This document shows positions 5,737 to 13,495 of a DNA stretch of 39,692 nucleotides, in pieces. The notes below the pieces were generated by a model, which was given only the letters and a program-made list of their open reading frames with translations, did not search any database and had not been told where the DNA came from. Source of the DNA: an uncultured Clostridia bacterium (GTDB lineage Bacteria; Bacillota; Clostridia; Christensenellales; UBA1242); contig CALVYS010000006.1 of NCBI GenBank assembly GCA_944372355.1, positions 1 through 39,692 of the forward strand, read 5' to 3'. Position numbers and translations under genes: made by a program. The first letter of the stretch is position 1. Each line of letters opens with the position of its first letter.

Positions 5737-7911
5737 ATGTTTGCATCTGTCATCATCGATCAGGATACGAAAGCGTTGAACAGAGAGTTTGACTATCGCA
5801 TTCCGAGCGAGCTTAAAATTGAAAAGGGGTTTCGCGTGCTCGTGCCGTTTGGTCAAAGAACGGTGCAAGGCTTTGTTGTGGACGTAAAAGAAACAACTGA
5901 TGTTGACCTTAAAAAAATTAAAAGCATCTATTCTGCTGTTGAAGATTACCCAATAATCAAGCCAGAGATGCTTGAACTCATGAAATTTATGTGCCAAAAA
6001 TTTCACTTGCGTTTGACAAGTGTTTTGCGCCTTTTTATCCCGAGCGAAATCAGAGAAGGCAAAGCTCGCGAGCTTTTTGTAAAGTGGGCAACGCTTGCTG
6101 GTGAAGTCGACATGGAAAAATTCAACCGAGCCAAAGTGCAACGCAAAATCATAGAAAAATTGCAAAATCAGGGGAAGATCAAACTGCTCGATTTAAAGGA
6201 CGAATTTGGTCAAAGTGCAGTGAAGGCTTTGATTGATAAAGGCGTGATAAAATTGGAGCTTGAAAAACAGCGAAGAGTGCCGCATTCGACAAAGCAGGAG
6301 GACAAAAAAGTTCAGCTAAATGACATGCAAAAGCGTGCAATCGCCGCAGTTTCAGACAGCGGAGTTTATCTTTTGCATGGAGTGACAGGAAGTGGGAAAA
6401 CCGAAGTTTACATGCATTTGATATCCAAGGTTTTGGCAGAAGGAAAGAATGCAGTTATGCTTGTGCCTGAAATTTCGCTCACGCCGCAAGTTATGTCCAC
6501 ATTCAAAGCACGCTTTGGAGACAGCATCGCCTTGCTGCACAGCAGTTTGTCAGCAGGAGAGCGCTTTGATGAATGGAGAAGGCTTTTCACTGGCGATGCC
6601 AGAGTGGCAGTGGGTGCGCGTTCAGCCATCTTTGCGCCTCTTGACAAGCTTGGTATAATAATAGTTGACGAGCAGCATGAACAGTCTTACATATCAGAAT
6701 CCAATCCCAGATATGACACGTTTGATGTTGCAAAGTTTAGGGCGCATTACAACGGCTGCCCATTGGTTGTTGGCAGTGCCACTCCAAGTGTTGACATATA
6801 TCAGCAGGCGAAAGAAGGCAAAGTCAAATTGATTGAAATGCCAACCAGGGCGAACGGGAAGGAACTTCCTAAAATTCAAATCATTGACATGATGAACGAG
6901 CTTCGCATGGGCAATTCAAGCATATTTTCCACACAGCTGATTGCTGACCTTGCAAATGTTGTGAATGAAAAAAAACAAGCCATGATTTTTATGAACAGGC
7001 GAGGTTTTTCATCGTTTATGATGTGCAGAGAGTGTGGCTATCTAGCGAAGTGCACGGATTGCGACGTCAACCTTGTTTATCATCGTGAGGACAATCGGCT
7101 CAAATGTCACTATTGTGGAAAGCAATACAAAGTTTTGGACAGGTGTCCAAATTGTGGCTCTGACAAAATCAAACAGGGGGCTGTTGGAACAGAAAGAATT
7201 GTCAGTGAGCTCAAAGAAATTTTTAAAGATGTCAAAATTTTGCGCATGGACAACGACACGACTTCGCGCAAAAATGGCCATGAGAAAATTTTGGAGGAGT
7301 TTCGAAGCACCAAACCGGCAATTCTTGTTGGAACGCAGATGATCGCCAAAGGCCATGACTTTGAAGACGTCACACTTGTAGGAATCATAGACGCAGATCA
7401 AAGCCTTTATCGAGGCGATTACAGAAGCACCGAACGATGCTTCCAGCTTATCACACAAGTCTCCGGCAGGGCGGGCAGGAGCAAGTTTGAAGGAAAGGTG
7501 GATTTGCAAACCTATTCGCCTCGGCATTATGTTTACAAATTTGCAGCAAACTATGATTATAAAGGTTTTTTCAAAAAAGAAGAAAATTTAAGAAAAACCG
7601 CTGCATTTCCACCATTTTCTAAGATAATTCGCATTTTATTTGCCCATTCTGATGAAAATGTGGTGCGAGATGAACTCAAATCGTGTTATAATAAACTGTT
7701 GAAAGTTAGAGAGCGTTATTTTGATGATATAATCTATATGGACGCTATGAAATCGCCAATAAAAAAGATAAAAAACTCTTATCGTTATCAAGTGGTTGTC
7801 AGGCTTAAACTTGACCATTGTGATGAGGTGGAGAATGAGATATTCAAGTGCACTGAGGGGGCGTTAAAATCAAGCGTGTTTTTTGAGGTCAACCCTGAAA
7901 GCATGAGTTAG
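5737..7911 (+). CDS. priA: Primosomal protein N' (PriA helicase)
   Basis: At 724 residues this is a full PriA, the 3'-to-5' DNA helicase that recognises stalled forks and reloads the replisome. The N-terminal 3'-DNA binding domain (about 1-100) is followed by a winged-helix part, then helicase motifs: Walker A GVTGSGKTE (about 216-224), a DEQH box in place of the usual DEEH, and GSATPS. The zinc region has four Cys pairs: CRECG, CTDC, CHYCG and CPNCG. Late motifs GTQMIAKGHDF and QVSGRAGR are present. It is the first gene of a tight operon: def follows with GGAGG overlapping the priA stop. Confidence 0.96.
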   Translation: MFASVIIDQDTKALNREFDYRIPSELKIEKGFRVLVPFGQRTVQGFVVDVKETTDVDLKKIKSIYSAVEDYPIIKPEMLELMKFMCQKFHLRLTSVLRLFIPSEIREGKARELFVKWATLAGEVDMEKFNRAKVQRKIIEKLQNQGKIKLLDLKDEFGQSAVKALIDKGVIKLELEKQRRVPHSTKQEDKKVQLNDMQKRAIAAVSDSGVYLLHGVTGSGKTEVYMHLISKVLAEGKNAVMLVPEISLTPQVMSTFKARFGDSIALLHSSLSAGERFDEWRRLFTGDARVAVGARSAIFAPLDKLGIIIVDEQHEQSYISESNPRYDTFDVAKFRAHYNGCPLVVGSATPSVDIYQQAKEGKVKLIEMPTRANGKELPKIQIIDMMNELRMGNSSIFSTQLIADLANVVNEKKQAMIFMNRRGFSSFMMCRECGYLAKCTDCDVNLVYHREDNRLKCHYCGKQYKVLDRCPNCGSDKIKQGAVGTERIVSELKEIFKDVKILRMDNDTTSRKNGHEKILEEFRSTKPAILVGTQMIAKGHDFEDVTLVGIIDADQSLYRGDYRSTERCFQLITQVSGRAGRSKFEGKVDLQTYSPRHYVYKFAANYDYKGFFKKEENLRKTAAFPPFSKIIRILFAHSDENVVRDELKSCYNKLLKVRERYFDDIIYMDAMKSPIKKIKNSYRYQVVVRLKLDHCDEVENEIFKCTEGALKSSVFFEVNPESMS

Positions 7912-7920
7912 GAGGAACAA

Positions 7921-8394
7921 ATGGCAAAAAGAAAGGTTTTAAAATATGGAGATGAAAGGTTGAGAAAAGTGGCAAAGCCTGTCACTGAATTTGATGATGA
8001 TTTGTTTGAACTTTTAGATGATATGAAAGACACTATGTATGCAAACAACGGTATGGGGCTTGCGGCAACACAAGTTGGAGTGCTAAGAAGAGTTGTCATC
8101 ATGGATCTCGGTGGAAGCTTTTTTGAACTCATCAACCCAGAAATCGTTGCAAGCAGTGGCGAGCAGGAAGATGAAGAGGGGTGTTTGAGCGTTCCAAACT
8201 TTTCTGATGTTGTAAAGCGACCTTACAAAGTGACAGTGAAGGCAAAGGATCGGTATGGCTATGATTTTGAAATCACTGGCGAGAAATACTTTGCCAGATG
8301 CGCATGTCATGAAATAGACCATTTGAATGGCATTTTGTTTGTTGACAAAAGCGAAAATCGCGAAAAATATTACAAAAAGTATGGTAAAAAATGA
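7921..8394 (+). CDS. def: Peptide deformylase
   Basis: This 157-residue metalloenzyme removes the formyl group from the N-terminal methionine of new proteins. All three signature motifs are visible: GMGLAATQVG (about 42-51), EEGCLS with the metal-ligand Cys, and HEIDHLNG with the two metal-ligand His and catalytic Glu. The start is fixed by GGAGG nine bases upstream. It overlaps fmt by four bases (ATGA), pairing the enzyme that adds formyl groups to initiator tRNA with the one that removes them. Confidence 0.97.
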   Translation: MAKRKVLKYGDERLRKVAKPVTEFDDDLFELLDDMKDTMYANNGMGLAATQVGVLRRVVIMDLGGSFFELINPEIVASSGEQEDEEGCLSVPNFSDVVKRPYKVTVKAKDRYGYDFEITGEKYFARCACHEIDHLNGILFVDKSENREKYYKKYGKK

Positions 8395-9287
8395 AAATAT
8401 TGTTTCTTGGATCTCCAAATTTTGCAAAAATTGTGCTTGAAAGCTTGTTGAATGCCGGCCATGAAATTGTGGCCGTGGTTTGTCAACCCGATCACCCAGC
8501 TGGCCGCGGAAAAAAATTGCAAATGCCGGAGACCAAGGTTTTTGCACTTGAAAAGGGGTTGAAAGTTTTGCAATTTGACAAAGTCAATGCTCATTTAGAT
8601 GAAATCAGGGCCTTGGATTTTGACATTTTTGTCACTGCTTCGTTTGGACAGATTTTATCAAGGGAGTTCTTGCAAATAAAAATGGGCTTGAATGTGCACC
8701 CATCATTGTTGCCAGAACTTCGAGGGGCGACACCAATTCAGACTGCACTTTTGCAAAACAGAACTCTCACGGGTGTCACAATTCAACGCATGGTCTATGA
8801 AGTGGACGCAGGAGATGTTTTGGAGCAGGAGCAGCTGGAAATTGGAGAGGAGGAAGACTACGTCTCTTTGGAAAGGCGTCTAGCGGATTTAAGCTGCAAA
8901 CTTTTAAATGCAGCCCTTGCAAAACTAGAAAACGGTCAGGCGCAATTTAAGCCGCAAGTTGGCACTCCTTCCTTTACGCGAATGATAAAAAAAGAAGATG
9001 GCCGCTTGGATTTCAACAAAACCGCAAAACAGCTTTTTGGGGTTGTGCGAGCGCTCTCTTACAACCCCGGTTGTTATTTTGAAATCGGAGGGCAGCGAAT
9101 CAAAGTTTTAAAAGCCAAGGTGAGCGAAGAGACTCTTTCTCCGAAAGAGATTGCTGCAACACGCAAAAGATTTTTAATCGGGTGCAAAGAAGGCGCTTTG
9201 GAAGTTTTGCAACTTACGGCACCGAGTGGAAAGAAGATGGACGGGGCTTCCTTTTTGAACGGAAACAATGCCAGGAAGGTTGACTGA
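8391..9287 (+). CDS. fmt: Methionyl-tRNA formyltransferase
   Basis: This 298-residue enzyme transfers a formyl group from 10-formyltetrahydrofolate to initiator Met-tRNA. The N-terminal Rossmann-like catalytic domain starts with ILFLGSPNFA, carries the QPDHPAGRG loop used for tRNA recognition, the motif NVHPSLLPELRGATPIQ with the catalytic His, and YEVDAGDVL with the catalytic Asp. The C-terminal OB-like domain follows TRMIKKEDGRLDF. It starts inside the def stop (ATGA) and its own TGA shares one base with the rlmN ATG, so translation is coupled along the operon. Confidence 0.96.
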   Translation: MKILFLGSPNFAKIVLESLLNAGHEIVAVVCQPDHPAGRGKKLQMPETKVFALEKGLKVLQFDKVNAHLDEIRALDFDIFVTASFGQILSREFLQIKMGLNVHPSLLPELRGATPIQTALLQNRTLTGVTIQRMVYEVDAGDVLEQEQLEIGEEEDYVSLERRLADLSCKLLNAALAKLENGQAQFKPQVGTPSFTRMIKKEDGRLDFNKTAKQLFGVVRALSYNPGCYFEIGGQRIKVLKAKVSEETLSPKEIAATRKRFLIGCKEGALEVLQLTAPSGKKMDGASFLNGNNARKVD

Positions 9288-10315
9288 TGCTGCTGGATTT
9301 GACGAAAAGTGAAATCAAAACTTTTGTTGAAGAGTTGGGCGAAAAAGCGTTTCGTGCCAATCAGCTTTATGACGCGCTTTTGCAAGCGAAAAAGTTGGAC
9401 GAAATCACAACTCTGCCAAAATCATTAAAGGAAAAAATAAAATCTGAATATCCTTCTTTTTGCATTTATAAAAAACTTGTCAGCAAAGATGGAACCTGCA
9501 AATATATTTTCAAATTCTTAGATGGCGAGATCATTGAAGGCGTGCTTATGAAATATAAGTATGGCAACACACTTTGTTTGTCCACTCAGGTGGGCTGTCG
9601 CATGGGTTGCAGTTTTTGTGCTTCAACTTTGAATGGATTGAAACGGAATTTGTCGGCAGGAGAGATGCTGGAACAGGTGTTGCTTGTCAACCGTGATCAA
9701 GGAGGTGAACCTGATCGCCGTGCAGTCACAAATTTGGTTTTGATGGGCATGGGTGAGCCTCTTGACAATTTTGAAAACGTTTGCAAGTTTTTGTCTCTCG
9801 TCTCCTCGGAGGAAGGCCTGAATATCAGTCAACGAAACATAACGCTTTCGACTTGTGGAATTGTGCCAAAGATTTATGAACTGGCAGACAGAGGGTTTTC
9901 GGTCAACCTGACGATTTCACTTCATGCCACAAATGATGAAGAAAGAAAGAAGCTTATGCCAATTGCGAATGCCTTTTCAATTCAAGAAATAATCAAAGCA
10001 TGCAAATATTATTTTGAAAAAACTGGCAGGCGTTTTGCTTTTGAATACACTCTGGTTGCCGGAGTGAACGACAGTTTGCACGAAGCCGACAAATTGGCGG
10101 AACTTTTAAAAGGCTTGCCATGTTTTGTTAATTTGATTCCTTTAAATTATGTGCAAGAGAGGGGAATGCGAGGCACTGAAATCAAAAAGGCATATGCATT
10201 TTTGGAAAGATTGACTTCAAAAGGATTAAATGCCACCAAAAGAAGAACTATGGGTGCAGATATTGGCGGAGCTTGTGGTCAGCTGCGCTCGCAGGTTTTA
10301 AAGGAGGAAGCATGA
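9287..10315 (+). CDS. rlmN: Dual-specificity 23S rRNA A2503 / tRNA A37 C2-methyltransferase
   Basis: This 342-residue radical-SAM enzyme methylates C2 of A2503 in 23S rRNA and of A37 in some tRNAs. The cluster-binding motif CRMGCSFC lies at about residues 105-112, preceded by the RlmN-type STQVGCRMG context, and followed by GMGEPLDNF. The C-terminal part has the conserved GADIGGACGQL with the mechanistic Cys. The first 90 residues form the family's helical RNA-binding domain. It starts on the last base of the fmt stop, with AGGAAGG upstream, and overlaps rsgA by ATGA. Confidence 0.96.
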   Translation: MLLDLTKSEIKTFVEELGEKAFRANQLYDALLQAKKLDEITTLPKSLKEKIKSEYPSFCIYKKLVSKDGTCKYIFKFLDGEIIEGVLMKYKYGNTLCLSTQVGCRMGCSFCASTLNGLKRNLSAGEMLEQVLLVNRDQGGEPDRRAVTNLVLMGMGEPLDNFENVCKFLSLVSSEEGLNISQRNITLSTCGIVPKIYELADRGFSVNLTISLHATNDEERKKLMPIANAFSIQEIIKACKYYFEKTGRRFAFEYTLVAGVNDSLHEADKLAELLKGLPCFVNLIPLNYVQERGMRGTEIKKAYAFLERLTSKGLNATKRRTMGADIGGACGQLRSQVLKEEA

Positions 10316-11154
10316 AAAAAGGTTTGGTTGTGAAAAAAAATGCCAATCTGTTTTTTGTGGGGGATTTGCCATGTGTGGCACGAGGCAATTTAAAAGAGAG
10401 CGGCATATTTGTTGGAGACAGGGTTGAATATGACAATCGCACGCAGACCATTGAAAAGGTGCTGCCACGTCGCAACCTCCTCATCAGGCCGCCTATTGCC
10501 AACCTTGAAAGAATGTTGATCGTGGTTGCACCAACTCCAAAGCCAGATTTCTATTTGGTTGACAAACTGATTTTGTTTTGTCAAATAAATGACATCAAAC
10601 CGATCTTGGTCGTCAACAAAACAGATATTTTGAAAAAGGACCTCAAAGATTTTATTCAAAACACATATTCGCACTTGCTTCCAATCGTTTGCGTCAGTGC
10701 ACAAGAGGGCGAGGTGAATGCAATAAAAACGGAGGTTAAAGGCATATGCGCCTTTGCTGGGCAGAGCGCGGTTGGAAAGTCTTCATTAATCAATGCGCTT
10801 TTTGATGAGGAGCGTGAAAAAGTTGGGCAGCTTTCGCGCAAAACCGATCGCGGGAAACAAACCACAAGGCTTGTGAGTTTGCATCACCTTGGTGGAAAAA
10901 ACTATTTGGCCGACACCGCAGGCTTTTCCAAGCTGGATGAAAGGTTGCTCGGTGTTCAAGAAAGAGAGCTTGGAAGATTTTTTGCCGATTTTGTGCCATA
11001 TCTTGGGGAGTGTGAATACAATTCTTGCTGTCATATCGCTGAAAAAAAATGTGGTGTTAAGCAGGCCTTAAAGGTTGGAAAAATAAGTGAGCAGAGATAT
11101 AATAGTTATGTCAAAATCTTTCAAACCTTAAAAAATATGAGGAGAGTGAAATGA
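10312..11154 (+). CDS. rsgA: Ribosome small-subunit-dependent GTPase A
   Basis: This 280-residue circularly permuted GTPase acts late in 30S assembly. An N-terminal OB fold precedes the G motifs in permuted order: NKTD (G4, about residue 103), the P-loop GQSAVGKSS (G1), and DTAGF (G3). The C-terminal zinc knuckle has C-x4-C-x-H-x5-C (CEYNSCCHIAEKKC). The start at 10312 is preferred to an upstream in-frame ATG at 10273 because AAGGAGG lies just upstream and ATGA overlaps the rlmN stop. It overlaps rpe by ATGA. In Bacillus the kinase PrkC and phosphatase PrpC sit just upstream of rsgA; they are absent here. Confidence 0.95.
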   Translation: MKKGLVVKKNANLFFVGDLPCVARGNLKESGIFVGDRVEYDNRTQTIEKVLPRRNLLIRPPIANLERMLIVVAPTPKPDFYLVDKLILFCQINDIKPILVVNKTDILKKDLKDFIQNTYSHLLPIVCVSAQEGEVNAIKTEVKGICAFAGQSAVGKSSLINALFDEEREKVGQLSRKTDRGKQTTRLVSLHHLGGKNYLADTAGFSKLDERLLGVQERELGRFFADFVPYLGECEYNSCCHIAEKKCGVKQALKVGKISEQRYNSYVKIFQTLKNMRRVK

Positions 11155-11813
11155 GAAAAAGCGTGGATATTTCGGTTTCAACTGATCCATTAAGCGATTT
11201 TCAAAACATAATAGATTATGCGAAATTATTGCAAGGCAAAGCTGACATGCTGCATTGTGATGTGATGGACGGAAAATTTGTTGAAAAACAGACTTTTGAT
11301 TATTCGTTGATAAAAAGCATAAATGCTTCATCGCTTATCATGCTTGATGTGCATTTGATGACGGCAGAGCCAGAAGCCACGCTTGAAAAATATATAAAAG
11401 CTGGCGCCAACATTTTGACCGTGCATTATGAAGCCTTTTCAAACAAGGCGCAACTTATCAAAGCGATGCAGTTGATCAAGTCAAAAAACTGCCTTGCGGG
11501 TTTGAGTTTTAAACCAGAAACCACTGTGAAGGAGATTTCAAACTTTCTTTATTATGCTGACATCGTGCTTGTCATGGGAGTACAGCCAGGGGCAAGCGGA
11601 CAAAGCATGCTTCCTCAAACCTTTGACAAAGTCAAGAGTCTTGCAAATTTTAGGCAAGCAAACAAACTCACTTTCAAAATTGAAGTTGACGGTGGAGTCA
11701 ATGAACAAAACGCCAAACTTCTCTCCGAAATGGGGGCGGACATCTTGGTAAGTGGAAGTTACGTCTTTAAGGCGGAGGACAAAGAAAAAGCCATCAAAAG
11801 ATTAAAAAAATAA
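11151..11813 (+). CDS. rpe: Ribulose-phosphate 3-epimerase
   Basis: This 220-residue TIM-barrel enzyme interconverts ribulose 5-phosphate and xylulose 5-phosphate. Metal-binding residues are present in HCDVMDGKFV (His and Asp), DVHLM (His) and IEVDGGVN (Asp). The phosphate-binding segment VMGVQPGASGQ replaces the more usual VNPGFGGQ, and the C-terminal VSGSYVF loop replaces AGSAIF, so the sequence is somewhat divergent. It starts with ATGA inside the rsgA stop and closes the operon, ending at a shared bidirectional terminator. rsgA-rpe adjacency is typical of Firmicutes. Confidence 0.92.
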   Translation: MRKSVDISVSTDPLSDFQNIIDYAKLLQGKADMLHCDVMDGKFVEKQTFDYSLIKSINASSLIMLDVHLMTAEPEATLEKYIKAGANILTVHYEAFSNKAQLIKAMQLIKSKNCLAGLSFKPETTVKEISNFLYYADIVLVMGVQPGASGQSMLPQTFDKVKSLANFRQANKLTFKIEVDGGVNEQNAKLLSEMGADILVSGSYVFKAEDKEKAIKRLKK

Positions 11814-11838
11814 ACGCATCTTAAAGATGCGCTTTTTA
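11814..11838. terminator. Bidirectional terminator between rpe and the MFS gene
   Basis: ACGCATCTT and AAGATGCGC pair around a very short loop, with T tracts on both strands. It serves two convergent genes whose stop codons flank it directly. Confidence 0.85.
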
Positions 11839-13071
11839 TTAATAGAAAACGTCATATTTGTTTACTTTTTGTTTTCGATGCAAAAGCAGTGCAACTAATA
11901 TTGCGAAAGGCACGAGAGCCAAAATTATCAGATGCGTCACGGCCACTGTTTGCGAGAGGAGAATGTAACTTATCACAAATGAAACGATAAGTCTTCCTGC
12001 GTAGTTTCCAACATACGTGATTTGCAAAAGCGTCTGTCTCTTGGTTAGACCGTTGCTGTTCATTACAAAATCTTCTCTAAACAAGTTGTAAGGATCACGA
12101 GTGGAATAAAGCATCACGGTTCCCACCGCCATGATGATGAGTGCTGTGGTTCCACTGGCAAGCAATCCGCCTAAGCCGATCATCAAAATGCCGCCCGCAG
12201 AGACTGCCAAAACCAGATAGATTGCCTTGAACCTCAATTTCTTGTAAACAAAACTGAATCCATAAGCTGCAAATGCCCGCAAAAAGTAGGCGATTGCACA
12301 CACGGCTGTGATGGTGGTTGCAGTGAATTGAAGCTCTTGGAATGCCATTTTGGTGATGTCCATGGTGCCTGCAATAAAGCCGTAGAATATTGCAGAGAAG
12401 AACAGCAAAAGCCAAGTGGTGTGATATTTAAAAAGTTTGAAGAATTCGAATTTTTCAAGTTTGACATCATGAGGAGGCAGATGATTTTGTTTCTTGTAAA
12501 GCTCTTTTTCGTTTTTAATAAAGAGTGACATAACAAGTGATATGGCAACAATTATTGAGCAGGCCACTATTGGCGCGTAAGGCCAAACATTATACAAAAA
12601 GCCAGCACAAACGGTGGAAATCGTGTTTACAATGGCCCATGTAAATTGTGTGATGCTGCTGTATTTGGCAAAATCTTTGCTCAGGCCATACATTTTTAAG
12701 TTGTCTTTCAGAATTTTTGTCTCGCTGGAATTTTTTAGCGCCAGTCCAACCATAAAGACGATTTGTGAAATGAAAATTGTCCAGGGCTCAAACAAAAGCA
12801 TTATGGCAGAAATTAAAAACAAGGCAGTCCCAATCCGTGAAGATCGAACGGTTCCAATTTTTCTCACCACTCTGACCATAGGCACACATACTATGATATA
12901 AGTCAGAGAGGCAACAGTGACTAGCAGGGATATCATAGAAAAACTCATCAACTTGATTTCATTGTAGTAAATGCTGTCTATGGCATATATAAAAAACCAG
13001 TCGTACGTAAGTGCACGATATATGGTGAAATACAGAGCTTTTCGTTTGTTTTTCTTTACAGTTGCTTCCAT
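11839..13071 (-). CDS. MFS-like membrane transporter
   Basis: This 410-residue protein consists almost wholly of hydrophobic segments, about twelve, with a longer hydrophilic loop in the middle (around residues 205-225) as in the major facilitator superfamily. The loop between segments 2 and 3 reads VRVVRKIGTVRSSRIG, a loose version of MFS motif A. The substrate cannot be inferred. I chose the ATG at 13071: an in-frame GTG at 13077 lies closer to the -10 box. The promoter places the transcript start at this ATG and no ribosome binding site is seen, so the mRNA appears leaderless. It is convergent with rpe. Confidence 0.8.
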   Translation of the reverse strand: MEATVKKNKRKALYFTIYRALTYDWFFIYAIDSIYYNEIKLMSFSMISLLVTVASLTYIIVCVPMVRVVRKIGTVRSSRIGTALFLISAIMLLFEPWTIFISQIVFMVGLALKNSSETKILKDNLKMYGLSKDFAKYSSITQFTWAIVNTISTVCAGFLYNVWPYAPIVACSIIVAISLVMSLFIKNEKELYKKQNHLPPHDVKLEKFEFFKLFKYHTTWLLLFFSAIFYGFIAGTMDITKMAFQELQFTATTITAVCAIAYFLRAFAAYGFSFVYKKLRFKAIYLVLAVSAGGILMIGLGGLLASGTTALIIMAVGTVMLYSTRDPYNLFREDFVMNSNGLTKRQTLLQITYVGNYAGRLIVSFVISYILLSQTVAVTHLIILALVPFAILVALLLHRKQKVNKYDVFY

Positions 13072-13077
13072 GCCCAC

Positions 13078-13106
13078 ATTATAACAACAAAATTTTTAAA
13101 AGTAAA
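13078..13106 (-). promoter_or_regulatory. Promoter of the MFS gene
   Basis: On the minus strand TTTACT (13106-13101), 17-base spacer, TATAAT (13083-13078). Six bases then separate the -10 from the ATG, so the predicted +1 is the A of ATG. Confidence 0.75.
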
Positions 13107-13144
13107 ACAAAATTCGAGTTTTATTATTGTTTTAATTAATATTA

Positions 13145-13387
13145 TTAATTATTTTGTATAGTAACATTTCCACATAGCACATCAAAATAAGAGAAAGTTT
13201 GTAAAGTTTGTTTAACCCCTTTGATTTTAACGGTGAACACGCTCGGATAGACGTCAGCAACGGTTGCGCTTACTGTGTCAATTTTTTTTCTGCCTCGATT
13301 TATGCTCATCTCGACCTCGGTTCCTTTAAGGGCTGCAATTTGCTGTTTCACGGTTGAAAGCTGTCCGGTTGGCCTTTTCATTTTCAC
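13145..13387 (-). CDS. veg: Veg family protein
   Basis: This 80-residue protein matches Veg: an N-terminal helix, then GTEVEMSINRGRKKI (Veg has the same basic RK segment), and AETYPSVF-like ADVYPSVFTVKI followed by FSYFDVL. In Bacillus Veg is abundant, vegetatively expressed and promotes biofilm formation; its biochemical role is unclear. GAGGTG lies five bases before the first ATG (13387); a second ATG at 13381 is possible. It lies divergent to the sporulation gene at 13496. No clear terminator follows it, only an AT-rich inverted repeat near 13133-13149. Confidence 0.85.
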   Translation of the reverse strand: MKMKRPTGQLSTVKQQIAALKGTEVEMSINRGRKKIDTVSATVADVYPSVFTVKIKGVKQTLQTFSYFDVLCGNVTIQNN

Positions 13388-13434
13388 CTCACTTTTCTTA
13401 AATTGTTGGCAAAAAGAAAATTTCTAAACATTTG

Positions 13435-13463
13435 GAATACTTGGCTTTTTGGTTTAATACAAT
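13435..13463 (+). promoter_or_regulatory. Sigma-E-type promoter
   Basis: GAATACT (13435-13441), 14-base spacer, AATACAAT (13456-13463). This matches the Bacillus sigma-E consensus (KMATATT, 14-15 bases, CATACAMT) at six of seven and seven of eight positions. No sigma-A pair with acceptable spacing is seen here. Confidence 0.6.
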
Positions 13464-13495
13464 ACTAGCGTAATCGAAATTTAGGGGGAAAAATA

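Noticed and set aside
13133..13149. AT-rich inverted repeat after veg as a terminator
   Set aside because: Composed only of A and T with no GC stem; could be part of simple AT-rich spacer.
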